Origin: Hyphomicrobium_A sp963722495
GTDB lineage: Bacteria; Pseudomonadota; Alphaproteobacteria; Rhizobiales; Hyphomicrobiaceae
Reading direction: 5' to 3'
Assembly: GCA_963722495.1 (NCBI GenBank)
Contig: CAVRND010000028.1
Location: forward strand, 186,001 to 250,000
Length of the DNA: 64,000 bases
The notes beneath the pieces are model-generated. The model had not been told where the DNA came from and did not search any database. It saw nothing but the letters and a program-made list of their open reading frames with translations. The position numbers were made by a program, and so were the translations under genes. Positions within the stretch are counted from its first letter, which is position 1, and every line of letters starts with the position of its first letter. Shown in pieces: positions 7,765-16,888 of the stretch.

Positions 7765-8067
7765 TCAGACCGACTCCTTCAGCTCCTTGGCGGCGCGGAA
7801 GGCAACCTTCTTCGACGCCTTGATCTTGATGGCTTCGCCCGTCGCCGGGTTGCGGCCCATGCGCGCCGGGCGCTTGCGGACCTGCAGCACGCCGAGGCCG
7901 CCGATGCGGATCTTGTCGCCCTTCTTGAGGTGCTTGGTGATCATCGTCACCAGATCCTCGAGCACGGCGGCTGCCGTCTTCTTCGGCATGTCGTGCGCTT
8001 CCGCCAGCGCGGCGCCGATCTGGCGAAGCGTGACGGTATTGATCTTCGCAGGGGTCTTTTCAGCCAT
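7765..8067 (-). CDS. HU/IHF family DNA-binding protein
   Basis: HU-type proteins bend and compact DNA as dimers. The 100-residue sequence has the family layout: an N-terminal helical pair (TLRQIGAALAEAHDMPKKTA), a middle strand with DKIRIGGLGVLQVRKRPAR, the arm signature GRNPATGEAIKI, and the C-terminal helix KKVAFRAAKELKE. It is slightly longer than canonical 90-residue HU through an N-terminal MAEKTPAKINT extension. It is monocistronic with its own terminator. HU is preferred over IHF because the arm motif and length fit better, but the exact subgroup cannot be settled by reading. Confidence 0.93.
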   Translation of the reverse strand: MAEKTPAKINTVTLRQIGAALAEAHDMPKKTAAAVLEDLVTMITKHLKKGDKIRIGGLGVLQVRKRPARMGRNPATGEAIKIKASKKVAFRAAKELKESV

Positions 8068-8245
8068 CGGTTGTTTCCTTGAGAGAATCGTTCAGCCGGA
8101 GGGAGCGTACACGAGGTGCACGCGCAATGTGCCGTCGGCCGAGGGCGAATATGCGGGATAAGGGCCGGAATCAAGCGTTTTTTGCATGTCGGCACGTTGG
8201 CGACAGGGGATGACGGCCCTTGCGCCGCACCCGGCAAAGCCCAGC

Positions 8246-8719
8246 CTAGGCCTCACCGAACGCCTCGCGCAGCGCGCTCGATATGCGCAGCGGCTTGCCC
8301 GAGACTGAGATCAGCACCACCGTGACCTCTGCTTCTACGAGCATTGTCTCGCCCCGCCGGACGCTCTGTACAAGCGTCAGGCTGGCGGCGCCGATGCCCT
8401 TCACACGTGTGACCACTTCCAGCAATTCGTCGATGCGCGCCGGCTTGAGGAAATCGAACGTCATGCGGCGCACGACGAACGCCGCGGGCTCGGCGCCGTC
8501 CGAGCCGTCGATGAGACGACGATGATCTCCGCCCAGCAGGCGCAGAAAATCGGAGCGTCCGCGCTCGCACCAGCGCACATAGCTGGCGTGATAGACGAGC
8601 CCGGAAAAATCGGTGTCCTCGAAATAGACGCGCACGGGCAGCACGTGCCCGCGGCCAGCCGCGTCTTCGATGAGGCGGCCGGCGAGATCGGGCCAGTTGT
8701 TTCCAGTCGTGTCGTTCAT
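8246..8719 (-). CDS. ybgC: YbgC-type acyl-CoA thioesterase (hotdog fold)
   Basis: YbgC thioesterases hydrolyse acyl-CoAs and are usually encoded beside tolQRAB. The 157-residue protein shows the 4-hydroxybenzoyl-CoA thioesterase signature VYFEDTDFSGLVYHASYVRW with the catalytic aspartate of DTD, and the following FLRLLG and FVVRRMTFDFLKPARIDELL strands. The start at 8719 (MNDTTGNNW) was chosen because the longer upstream frame lies inside the metallophosphatase gene. Here it is separated from tolQ by about 3.8 kb of unrelated genes and follows the metallophosphatase by about 50 bases. Confidence 0.93.
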   Translation of the reverse strand: MNDTTGNNWPDLAGRLIEDAAGRGHVLPVRVYFEDTDFSGLVYHASYVRWCERGRSDFLRLLGGDHRRLIDGSDGAEPAAFVVRRMTFDFLKPARIDELLEVVTRVKGIGAASLTLVQSVRRGETMLVEAEVTVVLISVSGKPLRISSALREAFGEA

Positions 8720-8766
8720 GGCGCGAAGAGAGCCGATCGCACAGGCGTTGTCACGCGTCGCATCGA

Positions 8767-9717
8767 TCAGACGCCGAGCTCGATCGTGACGATTTCCGGC
8801 GGCGCGCCGAACCGCACCGGCAAGCCTGAACAACCGAGACCGCCGGAGACGATGAGGTTGCGCCCGTCTTCGACGATGTGGCCGTAGATGTAGCGGGTCC
8901 CGAACTTCGAGGGGACGTACGGCGCAAAGCCGAACACGCGCACCTGACCGCCGTGTGTATGCCCGCAAACCGTCAGCGCCACGCGGTCGGGTACCTTGGG
9001 GAAGATGTCGGGCTCGTGCGCCATGAGGATGATCGGCGCGTCGTCGGTCGCCAGCGCCAGCGTGCCGGTAAGATCGTCGACGCCGATAAAGCCGGCAAAG
9101 TTGCTCCACCGCTTGGGATGGAACGCCCATTGGTCGCCGAGGCCGGCGATCCACACGGGGGCGCCGTCCTTGATCAGGCGCAGAGCCGTATTCTCGTGCA
9201 GCGTGATGCCGGCGTTCTGTAGCGCGGTGCCGGCTTTGGTCGGTCCCGAGCGCCGGTCCTGCACCGCGCGCTCTTCCCACCAGTCGTGATTGCCGAGCAC
9301 AGCGTGAACACCGAGCGGCGCCTTGAGGCCGGCGAGCGCACCGGCCCAGTCCTTGGCAGGAAGCGGCTCGGAATAGCGGGCGATCTTATGGCCGGCAACA
9401 TAATCGCCCAGCAGCAGCACGGCATCGGGCCGCAGCGCGTTGACCTGTGCGACGATGCCTTCGATGCGCTCCACGTCCATCCACGGCTTGCAGGCGTGCA
9501 GATCGGCGAGGACCGCGAGCTTGAGCGACATCCCCTGGGGCCAGCGCGTCGGTGTCAGCCGATAATTGGTTACCGAGGTGCCGAAGCCTTCGGCAAGTGC
9601 ATAGCCACTGAGGCCGACGCCACCGGCGGTGGCGGCGCCGAGGCCCTGGAACAGCTGTCTACGGGTGATCACTGTGATTGCCGACCGTGCCCTGCGGAGA
9701 TAAGCGACGAATGCCAT
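8767..9717 (-). CDS. Exported metallophosphoesterase (calcineurin-like fold)
   Basis: The 316-residue product carries the full metallophosphoesterase motif set: DLH (about residue 72), GDY (about 104), GNHD (about 142), AHEPD and GHTHGG near the C-terminus, which together bind two metals. The N-terminus contains TRRQLFQGLGAATAGG, a twin-arginine-like signal, so Tat export is likely. A GTG immediately before the ITRR segment would give a more compact signal and could be the true start; the ATG at 9717 is given. The family includes YkuE-like enzymes acting on nucleotides or lipids; the substrate is not evident. It lies between ruvB and ybgC. Confidence 0.88.
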   Translation of the reverse strand: MAFVAYLRRARSAITVITRRQLFQGLGAATAGGVGLSGYALAEGFGTSVTNYRLTPTRWPQGMSLKLAVLADLHACKPWMDVERIEGIVAQVNALRPDAVLLLGDYVAGHKIARYSEPLPAKDWAGALAGLKAPLGVHAVLGNHDWWEERAVQDRRSGPTKAGTALQNAGITLHENTALRLIKDGAPVWIAGLGDQWAFHPKRWSNFAGFIGVDDLTGTLALATDDAPIILMAHEPDIFPKVPDRVALTVCGHTHGGQVRVFGFAPYVPSKFGTRYIYGHIVEDGRNLIVSGGLGCSGLPVRFGAPPEIVTIELGV

Positions 9718-9773
9718 TTGGACGCAAAAGGTGTGCCAAAGATTGACCCGGCCTGCGGCATAGAGACCGCCGC

Positions 9774-10853
9774 TCAGCCTATCCCCGACTGGCCCTCGCC
9801 GCCTTCGGCGATATCGTCGTCAAGCACGTCGAATAGGGCGGCTTGCGGGCTGGACATGCGCTGCGGCCCTGACAAGCCGAGGTGCTTGTAGGCCTTGAGC
9901 GTCGTGATGCGGCCGCGCGGGGTGCGGCTGATGAAGCCCTGCTGCAGCAGATACGGCTCGACGATTTCTTCCAGCGCGTCGCGTGGCTCCGACAGCGCCG
10001 CCGCAATCGTCTCGATGCCGACGGGGCCGCCGTCATGCCCCTTGGCGATGCAGGTGAGGTAGCGGCGGTCGAGGCTATCGAGACCCTCGGAATCGACCTC
10101 AAGCGCTGTCAGCGCCTTGTCGGCCAGGGTCGCATCGATGATCGGCGCGCCGCCGACGGAGGCGAAGTCGCGCACGCGCCGCAGCAGTCGGCCGGCGATG
10201 CGCGGCGTGCCGCGGGCGCGGCGGGCAATCTCGTGCGCGCCGTCGGGACTGATGGGGGCGGCGAGCACGCGCGCGCCGCGGGTGACGACGCGTTCCAATT
10301 CCACGACGGTGTAGAAGTTGAGGCGGATCGGGATGCCGAAGCGATCGCGCAGCGGAGTGGTCAATAGGCCGAGGCGCGTTGTCGCCCCGACGAGGGTGAA
10401 CTTGGCCAGGTCGATGCGCACCGAGCGTGCCGCCGGTCCCTCGCCGATGATGAGGTCGAGCTGGTAGTCCTCCAGCGCGGGATAGAGGATCTCCTCGATC
10501 GCCGGGCTGAGGCGATGGATCTCGTCGATGAAGAGCACGTCGCGGTCTTCGAGATTGGTCAGCAGCGCCGCCAGGTCGCCGGCCTTGGCGATGACGGGAC
10601 CGGAGGTGGCGCGAAAGCCGACGCCCAGCTCCTTGGCCATGATCTGCGCCAGCGTCGTCTTGCCGAGGCCGGGTGGCCCTGCGAACAGCACATGGTCGAG
10701 CGCTTCGCCGCGATCGCGCGCCGCCTTGATGAAGACGCTGAGGTTGGCGCGTGCCTGCTCCTGCCCGATGAACTCGGCGAGCGACTGCGGACGCAAGCTT
10801 GCCTCCGTCGCGTCGGTATCGCGCTTGGCGCTGGTAACGAGCCGATCGGTCAT
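9774..10853 (-). CDS. ruvB: Holliday junction branch migration ATPase RuvB
   Basis: RuvB is the hexameric AAA+ motor that drives branch migration with RuvA. The 359-residue sequence has the N-terminal LRPQSLAEFIGQEQARANL segment, Walker A GPPGLGKTTLA (about residues 59-69), Walker B LFIDEIHRL (about 107-115), sensor GATTRLGLLTTPLRDRFG, and the C-terminal winged-helix domain with QQGFISRTPRGR. Length and order are normal. It is usually contiguous with ruvC-ruvA, but here about 3.5 kb intervene. Confidence 0.97.
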   Translation of the reverse strand: MTDRLVTSAKRDTDATEASLRPQSLAEFIGQEQARANLSVFIKAARDRGEALDHVLFAGPPGLGKTTLAQIMAKELGVGFRATSGPVIAKAGDLAALLTNLEDRDVLFIDEIHRLSPAIEEILYPALEDYQLDLIIGEGPAARSVRIDLAKFTLVGATTRLGLLTTPLRDRFGIPIRLNFYTVVELERVVTRGARVLAAPISPDGAHEIARRARGTPRIAGRLLRRVRDFASVGGAPIIDATLADKALTALEVDSEGLDSLDRRYLTCIAKGHDGGPVGIETIAAALSEPRDALEEIVEPYLLQQGFISRTPRGRITTLKAYKHLGLSGPQRMSSPQAALFDVLDDDIAEGGEGQSGIG

Positions 10854-10901
10854 GGTTTGTTCCTGACCTGCTTCGCCGCCCGCGTCAAGGAGCGGACCGA
10901 T

Positions 10902-11516
10902 TCAGATGCGCGAAAGGCGACTGGCGACCGGTCCGGCGAGCGCTGCCAGCAGCCACGTCCATTGGCCAGAAGCGGCTCCATAGACATACGCAACGCCGAT
11001 CGAAAGGGCGAACACGGCGGAGACCAGCAGCGGATCGATCACGCCTTGCCGGCGCATGACCGGGGTGACGTCGTCGGAAATCAACTCAGGGCTGCGGCAG
11101 GCGTATCCCCAGATGGCCGCCAGCAGCAGCGCCACCGCCATCAGCACCGCCGCATACATCATCGTCGGCAGCGGGCTGTGGTGATCGCTCATGACGCTGG
11201 TGGTGAACGGGATCAGGGCTACGGCCATGAGGAAGAACAGGTTGAGCCACAGCAGCACGCCATCGACGCGGCGGATGTGCGCGAACTGGTTGTGGTGCGC
11301 CATCCACAGAAGGCCAATGACGATGAAGCTGAGGACATAGCACCACAGAGCGCGCGATAGGGCCGGTATGGCGACGTAGAGATCGGTATCGCTGAGGCCA
11401 TCGGGGAGCTTGAGATCGAGCACCAGGAGCGTGATGGCCACCGCCATGACGCCGTCGCTGAAGGCGATCAAGCGCTCGGATTTATAGCTGCTCGGGGTTT
11501 TCTGCGCCGCGCTCAT
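10902..11516 (-). CDS. TMEM175/DUF1211-type membrane protein (putative potassium channel)
   Basis: The product contains SERLIAFSDGVMAVAITLLV, the hallmark FSDGV segment of the first helix in the TMEM175 family, some members of which are potassium channels. About six hydrophobic segments follow, including YVLSFIVIGLLWMAHHN and LNLFFLMAVALIPFTT. The ATG at 11516 (MSAAQKTP) is preferred over one 17 codons upstream because it fits the family start. Its role in this organism is not shown by context. Confidence 0.85.
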   Translation of the reverse strand: MSAAQKTPSSYKSERLIAFSDGVMAVAITLLVLDLKLPDGLSDTDLYVAIPALSRALWCYVLSFIVIGLLWMAHHNQFAHIRRVDGVLLWLNLFFLMAVALIPFTTSVMSDHHSPLPTMMYAAVLMAVALLLAAIWGYACRSPELISDDVTPVMRRQGVIDPLLVSAVFALSIGVAYVYGAASGQWTWLLAALAGPVASRLSRI

Positions 11517-11701
11517 AAGCAGCTGGTGCGCTGCTTCGCTCGCGGCGTCAAGACGCGTGCAGTGCACGCGTTCGAGCTTTGTTGCGCCGCGCCATTAGAG
11601 ACGCCAAATCCTTGCCTCTTCACAGGCTTACGAGATGGGGATAGCGTTGTCGTTGCGGGGGCGCGAGCGGGACAGAACTTCTCAGACTACGAGTGTGTCA
11701 G

Positions 11702-12094
11702 ATGTATCGAGCCATTTTCGTTGCGTCGCTCGGCGCCGTCGCCGCCATGACCGCTCAAGCCGCCGAGCTGTGCGTCGCCTGCGAGCAACCCGCCGCTACA
11801 TACCGCTGCACCGTCGAGCTACCTTCCGAGAAATACAACATCGCACCCCAGCTTCAGGGCGAGATGTGTTCGAAGGTGCTCGCCAAGAAAGGCGCGCATC
11901 AAAAGTGCGCCCTGCTCCCTGCGGCCGAGGGCGGCAAGTGCGAGGGCTTGGAGCGCACAGTGACCGTCACCGACTACCAGCGCGCGCTGACGCCCGCCGG
12001 GGAAGAGACCTACGAGATCGGCGCCCTCGAGAAGGTACAGCGCAACATGCAAAACACGTGGACGTGCGTGTCCTCGATGTTCAAAGATTGCTGA
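11702..12094 (+). CDS. Small secreted cysteine-rich protein, 130 aa
   Basis: A signal peptide (MYRAIFVASLGAVAAMTAQA) precedes a mature domain with about eight cysteines, including CVACEQP, YRCTVEL and a C-terminal TWTCVSSMFKDC, suggesting several disulfides and a periplasmic location. An in-frame GTG three codons upstream is an alternative start. No family is recognised. It stands alone, divergent from the TMEM175 gene and about 100 bases before the S41 peptidase. Confidence 0.7.
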   Translation: MYRAIFVASLGAVAAMTAQAAELCVACEQPAATYRCTVELPSEKYNIAPQLQGEMCSKVLAKKGAHQKCALLPAAEGGKCEGLERTVTVTDYQRALTPAGEETYEIGALEKVQRNMQNTWTCVSSMFKDC

Positions 12095-12195
12095 TTTGTA
12101 AGGTGCCGCGCGGGGTTGCGCGGCAAGATCGTCCTCGCATCGTCTCTTTGAATGCCTACATTGCTGGCATCGAGAAGCCAGCGTGAGGTCGAGAG

Positions 12196-13443
12196 ATGCG
12201 TGCGCCCGCTTTTGTCCGCTCAGGAGCCGTGGCGGTGGCCGTTGCCGGCGCCCAGGTGCTTCCCTTCCCCGAGGCGCGCGCCTACGAGCCCAAATCCGAG
12301 ACGACGGCCGTCTACGAGGAAGTATGGCGACTGGCGCGCGACAAGTTCTACGACCCGAAAATGAAGGGGCTCGACTGGGAGACGTTGGGCAATAGGCATC
12401 GCTTCGCGTATGCCGCCGCCAAGACCGACGCGCAACGCTCCGCCGCAATCAACGCGCTGCTCGCTGAGCTCGGCGCCTCGCACACGCATCATTACACCAA
12501 GGACGAGACCGCCTACTACGAGCTCGCCGACATCTTCTCCTATCCGCTGCGCCGCGATATCCCGAAGCACTTCGCGGGCGGCAAGGTGCGCTATCCCGGC
12601 ATCGGCATGTTCACCAAGAACGTGGACGGCAAGACGTTCATCACCGCTGCGTTCCCCGACATGCCGGCAGCGCGCGCCGGACTGCTGGCCGGCGATGAGA
12701 TCGTCTCCGCCAACGATGCGCCGTTCGCGCCCATCGGCTCGTTCCGCAACAAGATCGGCGAGAAGGTCGAGCTGAAGGTGCGCCGCGAGGCAAACGCGGA
12801 GCCAAAGACCATCACGGTCGAGCCGCAATGGATCGAGCCGGGAGAGACGTTCGAGGCGGCGTTGCGCGACAGCGCGCGCATCATCGAGACCAACGGCAAG
12901 CGCATCGGCTACGTGCGCGTCTGGTCGTACGCCGGCAGCGAGTATCAGCAGGAGCTCGAGGAAGTGCTGAGCGAGGGCAAGCTCAAGGACGCCGACGCGC
13001 TTGTATGGGATTTGCGCGACGGGTGGGGCGGCGCGCATCCGCGCTACCTGAGCGCGTTCAATACGTACGGGCCGACGCTGGCGCTCACCGGACGCAATGG
13101 CACAACCAACCTCGTCGGCTATCGCTGGGGCAAGCCGGTTGCCATGCTGGTCAATGGCGGCACGCGCAGCGGCAAGGAGGTTCTGGCCTACGGCTTCAAG
13201 AAGAACGGCTTCGGCCAAGTGATCGGCGAGCGCACCGCCGGCGCACTGCTTGCCGGCACGGCGTTCATGCTGTCGGACGGCAGTCTGTTGATCCTGGCGG
13301 TGGAGGACGCGGCCGTCGACGGCGAGCGCGTCGAGGGGGTGGGCGTTGCGCCTTCGATCGAGGTGCCGTTCGACATTCGTTACGCGGCGGGCAAGGACCC
13401 GCAACTCGACCGCGCCATCGCAGTCCTCGCCGGCGGCGCTTGA
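12196..13443 (+). CDS. S41 family (C-terminal processing-like) peptidase with PDZ domain
   Basis: The 415-residue product has a short hydrophobic N-terminus (exported), a helical domain, a PDZ-like segment (PAARAGLLAGDEIVSANDAP) and a C-terminal S41 protease domain. That domain includes ALVWDLRDGWGG, the probable nucleophile serine in GGTRSGKEVLAYGFK, and GERTAGALLAGTAFMLSDGS. Absence of the usual lysine in the GERTAG position resembles the tricorn-type branch of S41, which lacks the Ser-Lys dyad. It ends 7 bases before the convergent DUF992 gene. The substrate is unknown. Confidence 0.85.
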   Translation: MRAPAFVRSGAVAVAVAGAQVLPFPEARAYEPKSETTAVYEEVWRLARDKFYDPKMKGLDWETLGNRHRFAYAAAKTDAQRSAAINALLAELGASHTHHYTKDETAYYELADIFSYPLRRDIPKHFAGGKVRYPGIGMFTKNVDGKTFITAAFPDMPAARAGLLAGDEIVSANDAPFAPIGSFRNKIGEKVELKVRREANAEPKTITVEPQWIEPGETFEAALRDSARIIETNGKRIGYVRVWSYAGSEYQQELEEVLSEGKLKDADALVWDLRDGWGGAHPRYLSAFNTYGPTLALTGRNGTTNLVGYRWGKPVAMLVNGGTRSGKEVLAYGFKKNGFGQVIGERTAGALLAGTAFMLSDGSLLILAVEDAAVDGERVEGVGVAPSIEVPFDIRYAAGKDPQLDRAIAVLAGGA

Positions 13444-13450
13444 ACCCAGC

Positions 13451-13931
13451 CTAGCTGGGCGTCGACTTGATGCGCAGCTGCACGACAGTGACGGTGCGGC
13501 TGGCGTTCGGCTCGTGCGCATCGTCGGTGATCGACTGCAAGCCATACGCCTTATCCGTTTCGCCGACGAGCAGCTGCGGCGGCGCCGACTTATCGCTCGC
13601 ATCGCTAGGAACCTCGCCGACATAGGTCTGTTCAAGGATCGCCGGCCTAAGTTTGCGATCGGAAGGACCCATGACGGCCCAGATCAGGACGAGCGTGCCG
13701 GACAGCTCCGTCTGCGAGCCGACCTTCTTCACTTCGCCCGTATAGCTCTCCTCCGGGCCCAGTGCCCTTCGGCTTGAACGTACACAGCATCGCGCGCGTC
13801 TGGCTGTCCGGCTCCGTGCCCTTCTCCCCGTGCTCGGCAAGCGTGCAGGTGAGCACGCCGATATCCGTCGTCATGGCGGCGGTGGCCGGCAGGGCAAGCA
13901 TGCAAAACATCGTCGCGATCGCCCAGCGCAT
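13451..13931 (-). pseudogene. DUF992 family secreted protein with one frameshift
   Basis: The N-terminal part has a signal peptide (MRWAIATMFCMLALPATAAM) and IGVLTCTLAEHG, then LCTFKPKGTGP. The reading continues in a second frame with EESYTGEVKKVG, LVLIWAVMGPS and LEQTYVGEV, ending near 13451. These are the ordered motifs of DUF992, a family of small secreted proteins common in Rhizobiales. Removing one base from the C run of the coding strand (GGG at 13755-13757 or CCC at 13758-13760 on the plus strand) joins them. The start has GGGAGA upstream. The family's function is not known. Confidence 0.82.
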
Positions 13932-13992
13932 GGAAAGTCTCCCTTTCCGCATCAAGGAGTGAAACGCTCAGACGCGAGATTTGGTTCGGTGC

Positions 13993-14403
13993 TCAATCGA
14001 CGATGATGTCGGCCTGGATGAGCACTTGGCGCACCAGGGCGGCGACGACGCCAGCAAGAAAGGCGAGATACGGCCGGGCGTGGTCGAGCCCGAGTGGTAG
14101 CAACACCGATGCGATGGCAAAGGCGATGACGGCAACCACTACGGCGACGAGCCAGTTGAAGCTGCCCGTGCGCCATACGACACCGGCGAGGATCAGCGCC
14201 GTCAGCGCGGCCGGCAGGGCCGACCAGACGAAGGTAGCGAGCCCCGCGTGCCCTATGGACGGCACCTCCACCGGGAGCACGCTCGATATGTTGAACGCCC
14301 ACGCGAGCGCGACGGCAATCACGACCCCGAGCGCGGCGAGGAACGGCCCCACGAGGGCGTAGATGAGAAACGTCCACAGGGCACGTTGGCTGTTCGACAC
14401 CAT
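13993..14403 (-). CDS. Four-helix membrane protein following ruvA, 136 aa
   Basis: The product (MVSNSQRALWTFLIYALVG onward) has four evident membrane segments: residues about 8-35, 52-75, 80-105 and 110-130. The start lies 14 bases after the ruvA stop, so it is probably co-transcribed with ruvC-ruvA. I recognise it as the kind of short conserved membrane protein seen near ruv genes in alphaproteobacteria, but cannot name a family or function. Confidence 0.7.
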   Translation of the reverse strand: MVSNSQRALWTFLIYALVGPFLAALGVVIAVALAWAFNISSVLPVEVPSIGHAGLATFVWSALPAALTALILAGVVWRTGSFNWLVAVVVAVIAFAIASVLLPLGLDHARPYLAFLAGVVAALVRQVLIQADIIVD

Positions 14404-14417
14404 CGGTCTTCCCAGCG

Positions 14418-15032
14418 CTAGCGCGCCAGCTCCTTCAGGCCGCGGCGGATGAGCTTGGCCGTATCGGCCTCCTCGCCCAGCTCTTTCATGGCGACGGCAA
14501 TGGCGCCCGACGCCTGCGCCGGCTGATAGCCGAGGTTGGACAGCGCCGACATGGCTTCGGCCGCGGCGTTGCCCTGTGGCGGCGCGCCCGAGCTCGCGGT
14601 GCCGGTCGGCAGATGCATGCCGGCGACCGACAGCGCCGGCGCCTTGTCTTTCAATTCCGCGACGATGCGTTGCGCGAGCTTCTTGCCGATGCCGGGAGCC
14701 TGCTCGACGCTGGCCCAATCTCCGAGCGCGATGGCATTGGCGAGATCCTGCGGGCTCAAGGTGCCGAGTAGCCCGAGCGACACTTTGGAACCAACGCCCT
14801 GCACGCTCTGCAGCGTACGGAACCACGAGCGTTCCACCTCGCTGGCAAAGCCATACAGGCGTATGGCGTCCTCGCGCACATGCGTGTCGATGGTGAGCGC
14901 TACGTCATCACCGATCTTCATGTTGCGCAGGGTGCGCGCCGAAGCCTGCACCTCGTAGCCGACGCCCCCCACATCGACGATGCAGAAGCTCTCGCCGATG
15001 GTGTCGACCTTCCCTTTGAGCTTCCCGATCAT
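14418..15032 (-). CDS. ruvA: Holliday junction DNA helicase subunit RuvA
   Basis: RuvA tetramers bind four-way junctions and load RuvB. The start MIGKLKGKVD at 15032 has GGAG at correct spacing and matches the family start; a longer frame upstream does not. The 204-residue sequence shows the OB-fold domain, the two helix-hairpin-helix motifs (LQSVQGVGSKVSLGLLG and EQAPGIGKKLAQRIV), a Pro/Gly-rich linker and a C-terminal RuvB-binding domain (SALSNLGYQPAQA). It lies about 70 bases after ruvC. Confidence 0.96.
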   Translation of the reverse strand: MIGKLKGKVDTIGESFCIVDVGGVGYEVQASARTLRNMKIGDDVALTIDTHVREDAIRLYGFASEVERSWFRTLQSVQGVGSKVSLGLLGTLSPQDLANAIALGDWASVEQAPGIGKKLAQRIVAELKDKAPALSVAGMHLPTGTASSGAPPQGNAAAEAMSALSNLGYQPAQASGAIAVAMKELGEEADTAKLIRRGLKELAR

Positions 15033-15102
15033 TTGCACTCCGTAGGCATGCAAGGCACAAAAGAGCAAATCGCATCGCCAGCCTATTGCCGATGCCTGTT
15101 CC

Positions 15103-15618
15103 CTATTGCCGGACGGCCATGGCGATTTTCACCCGCGCCTGGCGATGATTGGCATGGCAGATGGCGATGGCAAGCGCATCCGCTTCGTCGGCGCTTTGAA
15201 CGCGCGCTTTTGGCAGCAGGAAGCCGATCATCGCCTCGATCTGCCGCTTTTCGGCGTGGCCGGCGCCGGTCACAGACTTCTTGATGAGGTTGGGGGGGTA
15301 TTCGGCCACAAGCAAACCTCCCATCGCAGGCGCCAGCAGCGCCATGCCGCGCGCCTGGCCCAGCTTCAAAGTCGAGCGCGCGTTGTCGTTGACGAACGTT
15401 TCCTCGACCGCGGCCTCCTGCGGCTTGAAGCTTGCGATGACGCTAGCGATGCCTTCGAACAGCTCGCGCAGGCGGTAAGCAAGCTCGCCATTGGCCGTCG
15501 ACGTGATAAGGCCGCTCGCCACGTAGCTCAGCCGCACCCCGTCGCTGTCGACGACGCCCCAGCCGGTGCGGCGCAAACCCGGATCGATACCGATGATGCG
15601 TGTTGCGGTAGCCCCCAT
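15103..15618 (-). CDS. ruvC: Holliday junction endonuclease RuvC
   Basis: RuvC cleaves Holliday junctions. The sequence has the RNase H-like active site: the first aspartate in RIIGIDPGLRRTGWGVVD, glutamate in AAVEETFVNDN, the KSVTGAGHAEK stretch, and the C-terminal ADALAIAICHA acidic residue. The start MGATATRIIG at 15618 is chosen because upstream codons have no family resemblance; ribosome binding site evidence is weak. It is first in the ruvC-ruvA transcription unit. Confidence 0.95.
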   Translation of the reverse strand: MGATATRIIGIDPGLRRTGWGVVDSDGVRLSYVASGLITSTANGELAYRLRELFEGIASVIASFKPQEAAVEETFVNDNARSTLKLGQARGMALLAPAMGGLLVAEYPPNLIKKSVTGAGHAEKRQIEAMIGFLLPKARVQSADEADALAIAICHANHRQARVKIAMAVRQ

Positions 15619-15796
15619 GGGCCACGGCATAGCACCGAAGCAATTCGGCGCCGTGCTTAATCGGTACCGCAATGCCTGCAATTTCAGGCCGTTCAGCCGT
15701 TTGGCGAAGCGCCCGAGGCGAGCTGACGCAGGTAACCAATGCGACGCTTCCGGCGTTGATGCGTTGCACTTGCGGGAGTAATTTCACGGGGTATTT

Positions 15797-16879
15797 ATGG
15801 TTTTGAACTATCCATCGCTCATCGCAGTTGGCGCGGCATACCGGGACGAATACCCGGATTTTTTCAGCTGCGCAGATCAGTCGAGCGCGGATGCCGTGAC
15901 ACGAGATCGACAGGAAAAGCGCTCTCTGGCGCTGCGTTGCCCACACCCCCGCGCGGCGACGGTGCTTGACACGCTGCCATCAGCGCTGGCCGGCGACGTG
16001 GCCTTCCGCATTTTCTGCACGCCCGAGCTGTCGCAGCATCGCACCCACGATCACGACGAGCTCACCTCGCGCGCGCGTTTCCATCTCCGCCACGCCAAGT
16101 GGCAGCGCATCGCGACACCCGCCGGCGAAGTGCAGACTTATGTCTTCGAGCCAGATTGCGAGCCGCGCGGTACCGTCATGCTGGTACATGGCTGGACGAG
16201 CGAAGCCGCTTTCATGACCGCGTTCATGGAGCCGCTGCGCCGCTCCGGACTGCGCGTCGTAGCCTTCGACTTTCCCGCCCACGGGCTGAGCCCGGGCCGG
16301 CGCACAAATCTCGCCGACTGCGCCCGCTCGATGCTCGCCGTATGCGATCACTTCGGCACGATCGACGCGGTCGTCGCGCATTCATTCGGCGGCTTCGTTT
16401 CGCTGCTCGTTGCCGAGGGCGGCCCGCCGATGGATCACGCGCACCCCATCGAGCGCTTCGTGCTCATCTCCTGCCCCAACAAGCTTTCGGAGGTGGCGCT
16501 GAACTTCGGCGGCAGGCTGAAGCTCGGCTCGGCAGCGCAGCGCGCTTACGAGCGCCACCTGGAGCGCGTCGGCCATCGCCCGGTGGCGACGTTCTCGGCA
16601 TCGGAACTCTTGCAGGGCACCAAGGCGCCGGTCCTCGTCATCCACGGCCGCGACGACGACGAGGTGCCATTCCACAACGCAGAGCAAATCGCCGCCGCGC
16701 GGCCGACGACACGCCTGCTCGGCTTCGACGGGCTCGGCCATCGCAACGTGCTGTTCGCCCCGCCGGTCTTCCGCGCCGTGATGAACTACCTGGTGCCCAA
16801 GCGCCCCGACGCGGCCCCTGCACGCCGCACCGCGGCTTCGCACCGTGCCGAGCGCGAACCGCTCCGCCACTCGGCTTAA
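15797..16879 (+). CDS. Alpha/beta hydrolase
   Basis: The 360-residue product has the alpha/beta hydrolase core in its second half: VMLVHGWTSEAAFM (oxyanion region), the nucleophile elbow AHSFGG, the acid in VIHGRDDDEVPF, and the histidine in FDGLGHRNVLF. The N-terminal ~90 residues before the core show no clear domain, and a later start is possible. Its substrate cannot be predicted. It is divergent from ruvC and converges with yebC. Confidence 0.86.
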   Translation: MVLNYPSLIAVGAAYRDEYPDFFSCADQSSADAVTRDRQEKRSLALRCPHPRAATVLDTLPSALAGDVAFRIFCTPELSQHRTHDHDELTSRARFHLRHAKWQRIATPAGEVQTYVFEPDCEPRGTVMLVHGWTSEAAFMTAFMEPLRRSGLRVVAFDFPAHGLSPGRRTNLADCARSMLAVCDHFGTIDAVVAHSFGGFVSLLVAEGGPPMDHAHPIERFVLISCPNKLSEVALNFGGRLKLGSAAQRAYERHLERVGHRPVATFSASELLQGTKAPVLVIHGRDDDEVPFHNAEQIAAARPTTRLLGFDGLGHRNVLFAPPVFRAVMNYLVPKRPDAAPARRTAASHRAEREPLRHSA

Positions 16880-16888
16880 GCCTCGGCC

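Noticed and set aside
12220..13635. Minus-strand frame of 471 codons over the S41 peptidase gene
   Set aside because: The opposite strand encodes a protein with family motifs; the long antisense frame is a GC-rich artefact with no recognised domain.
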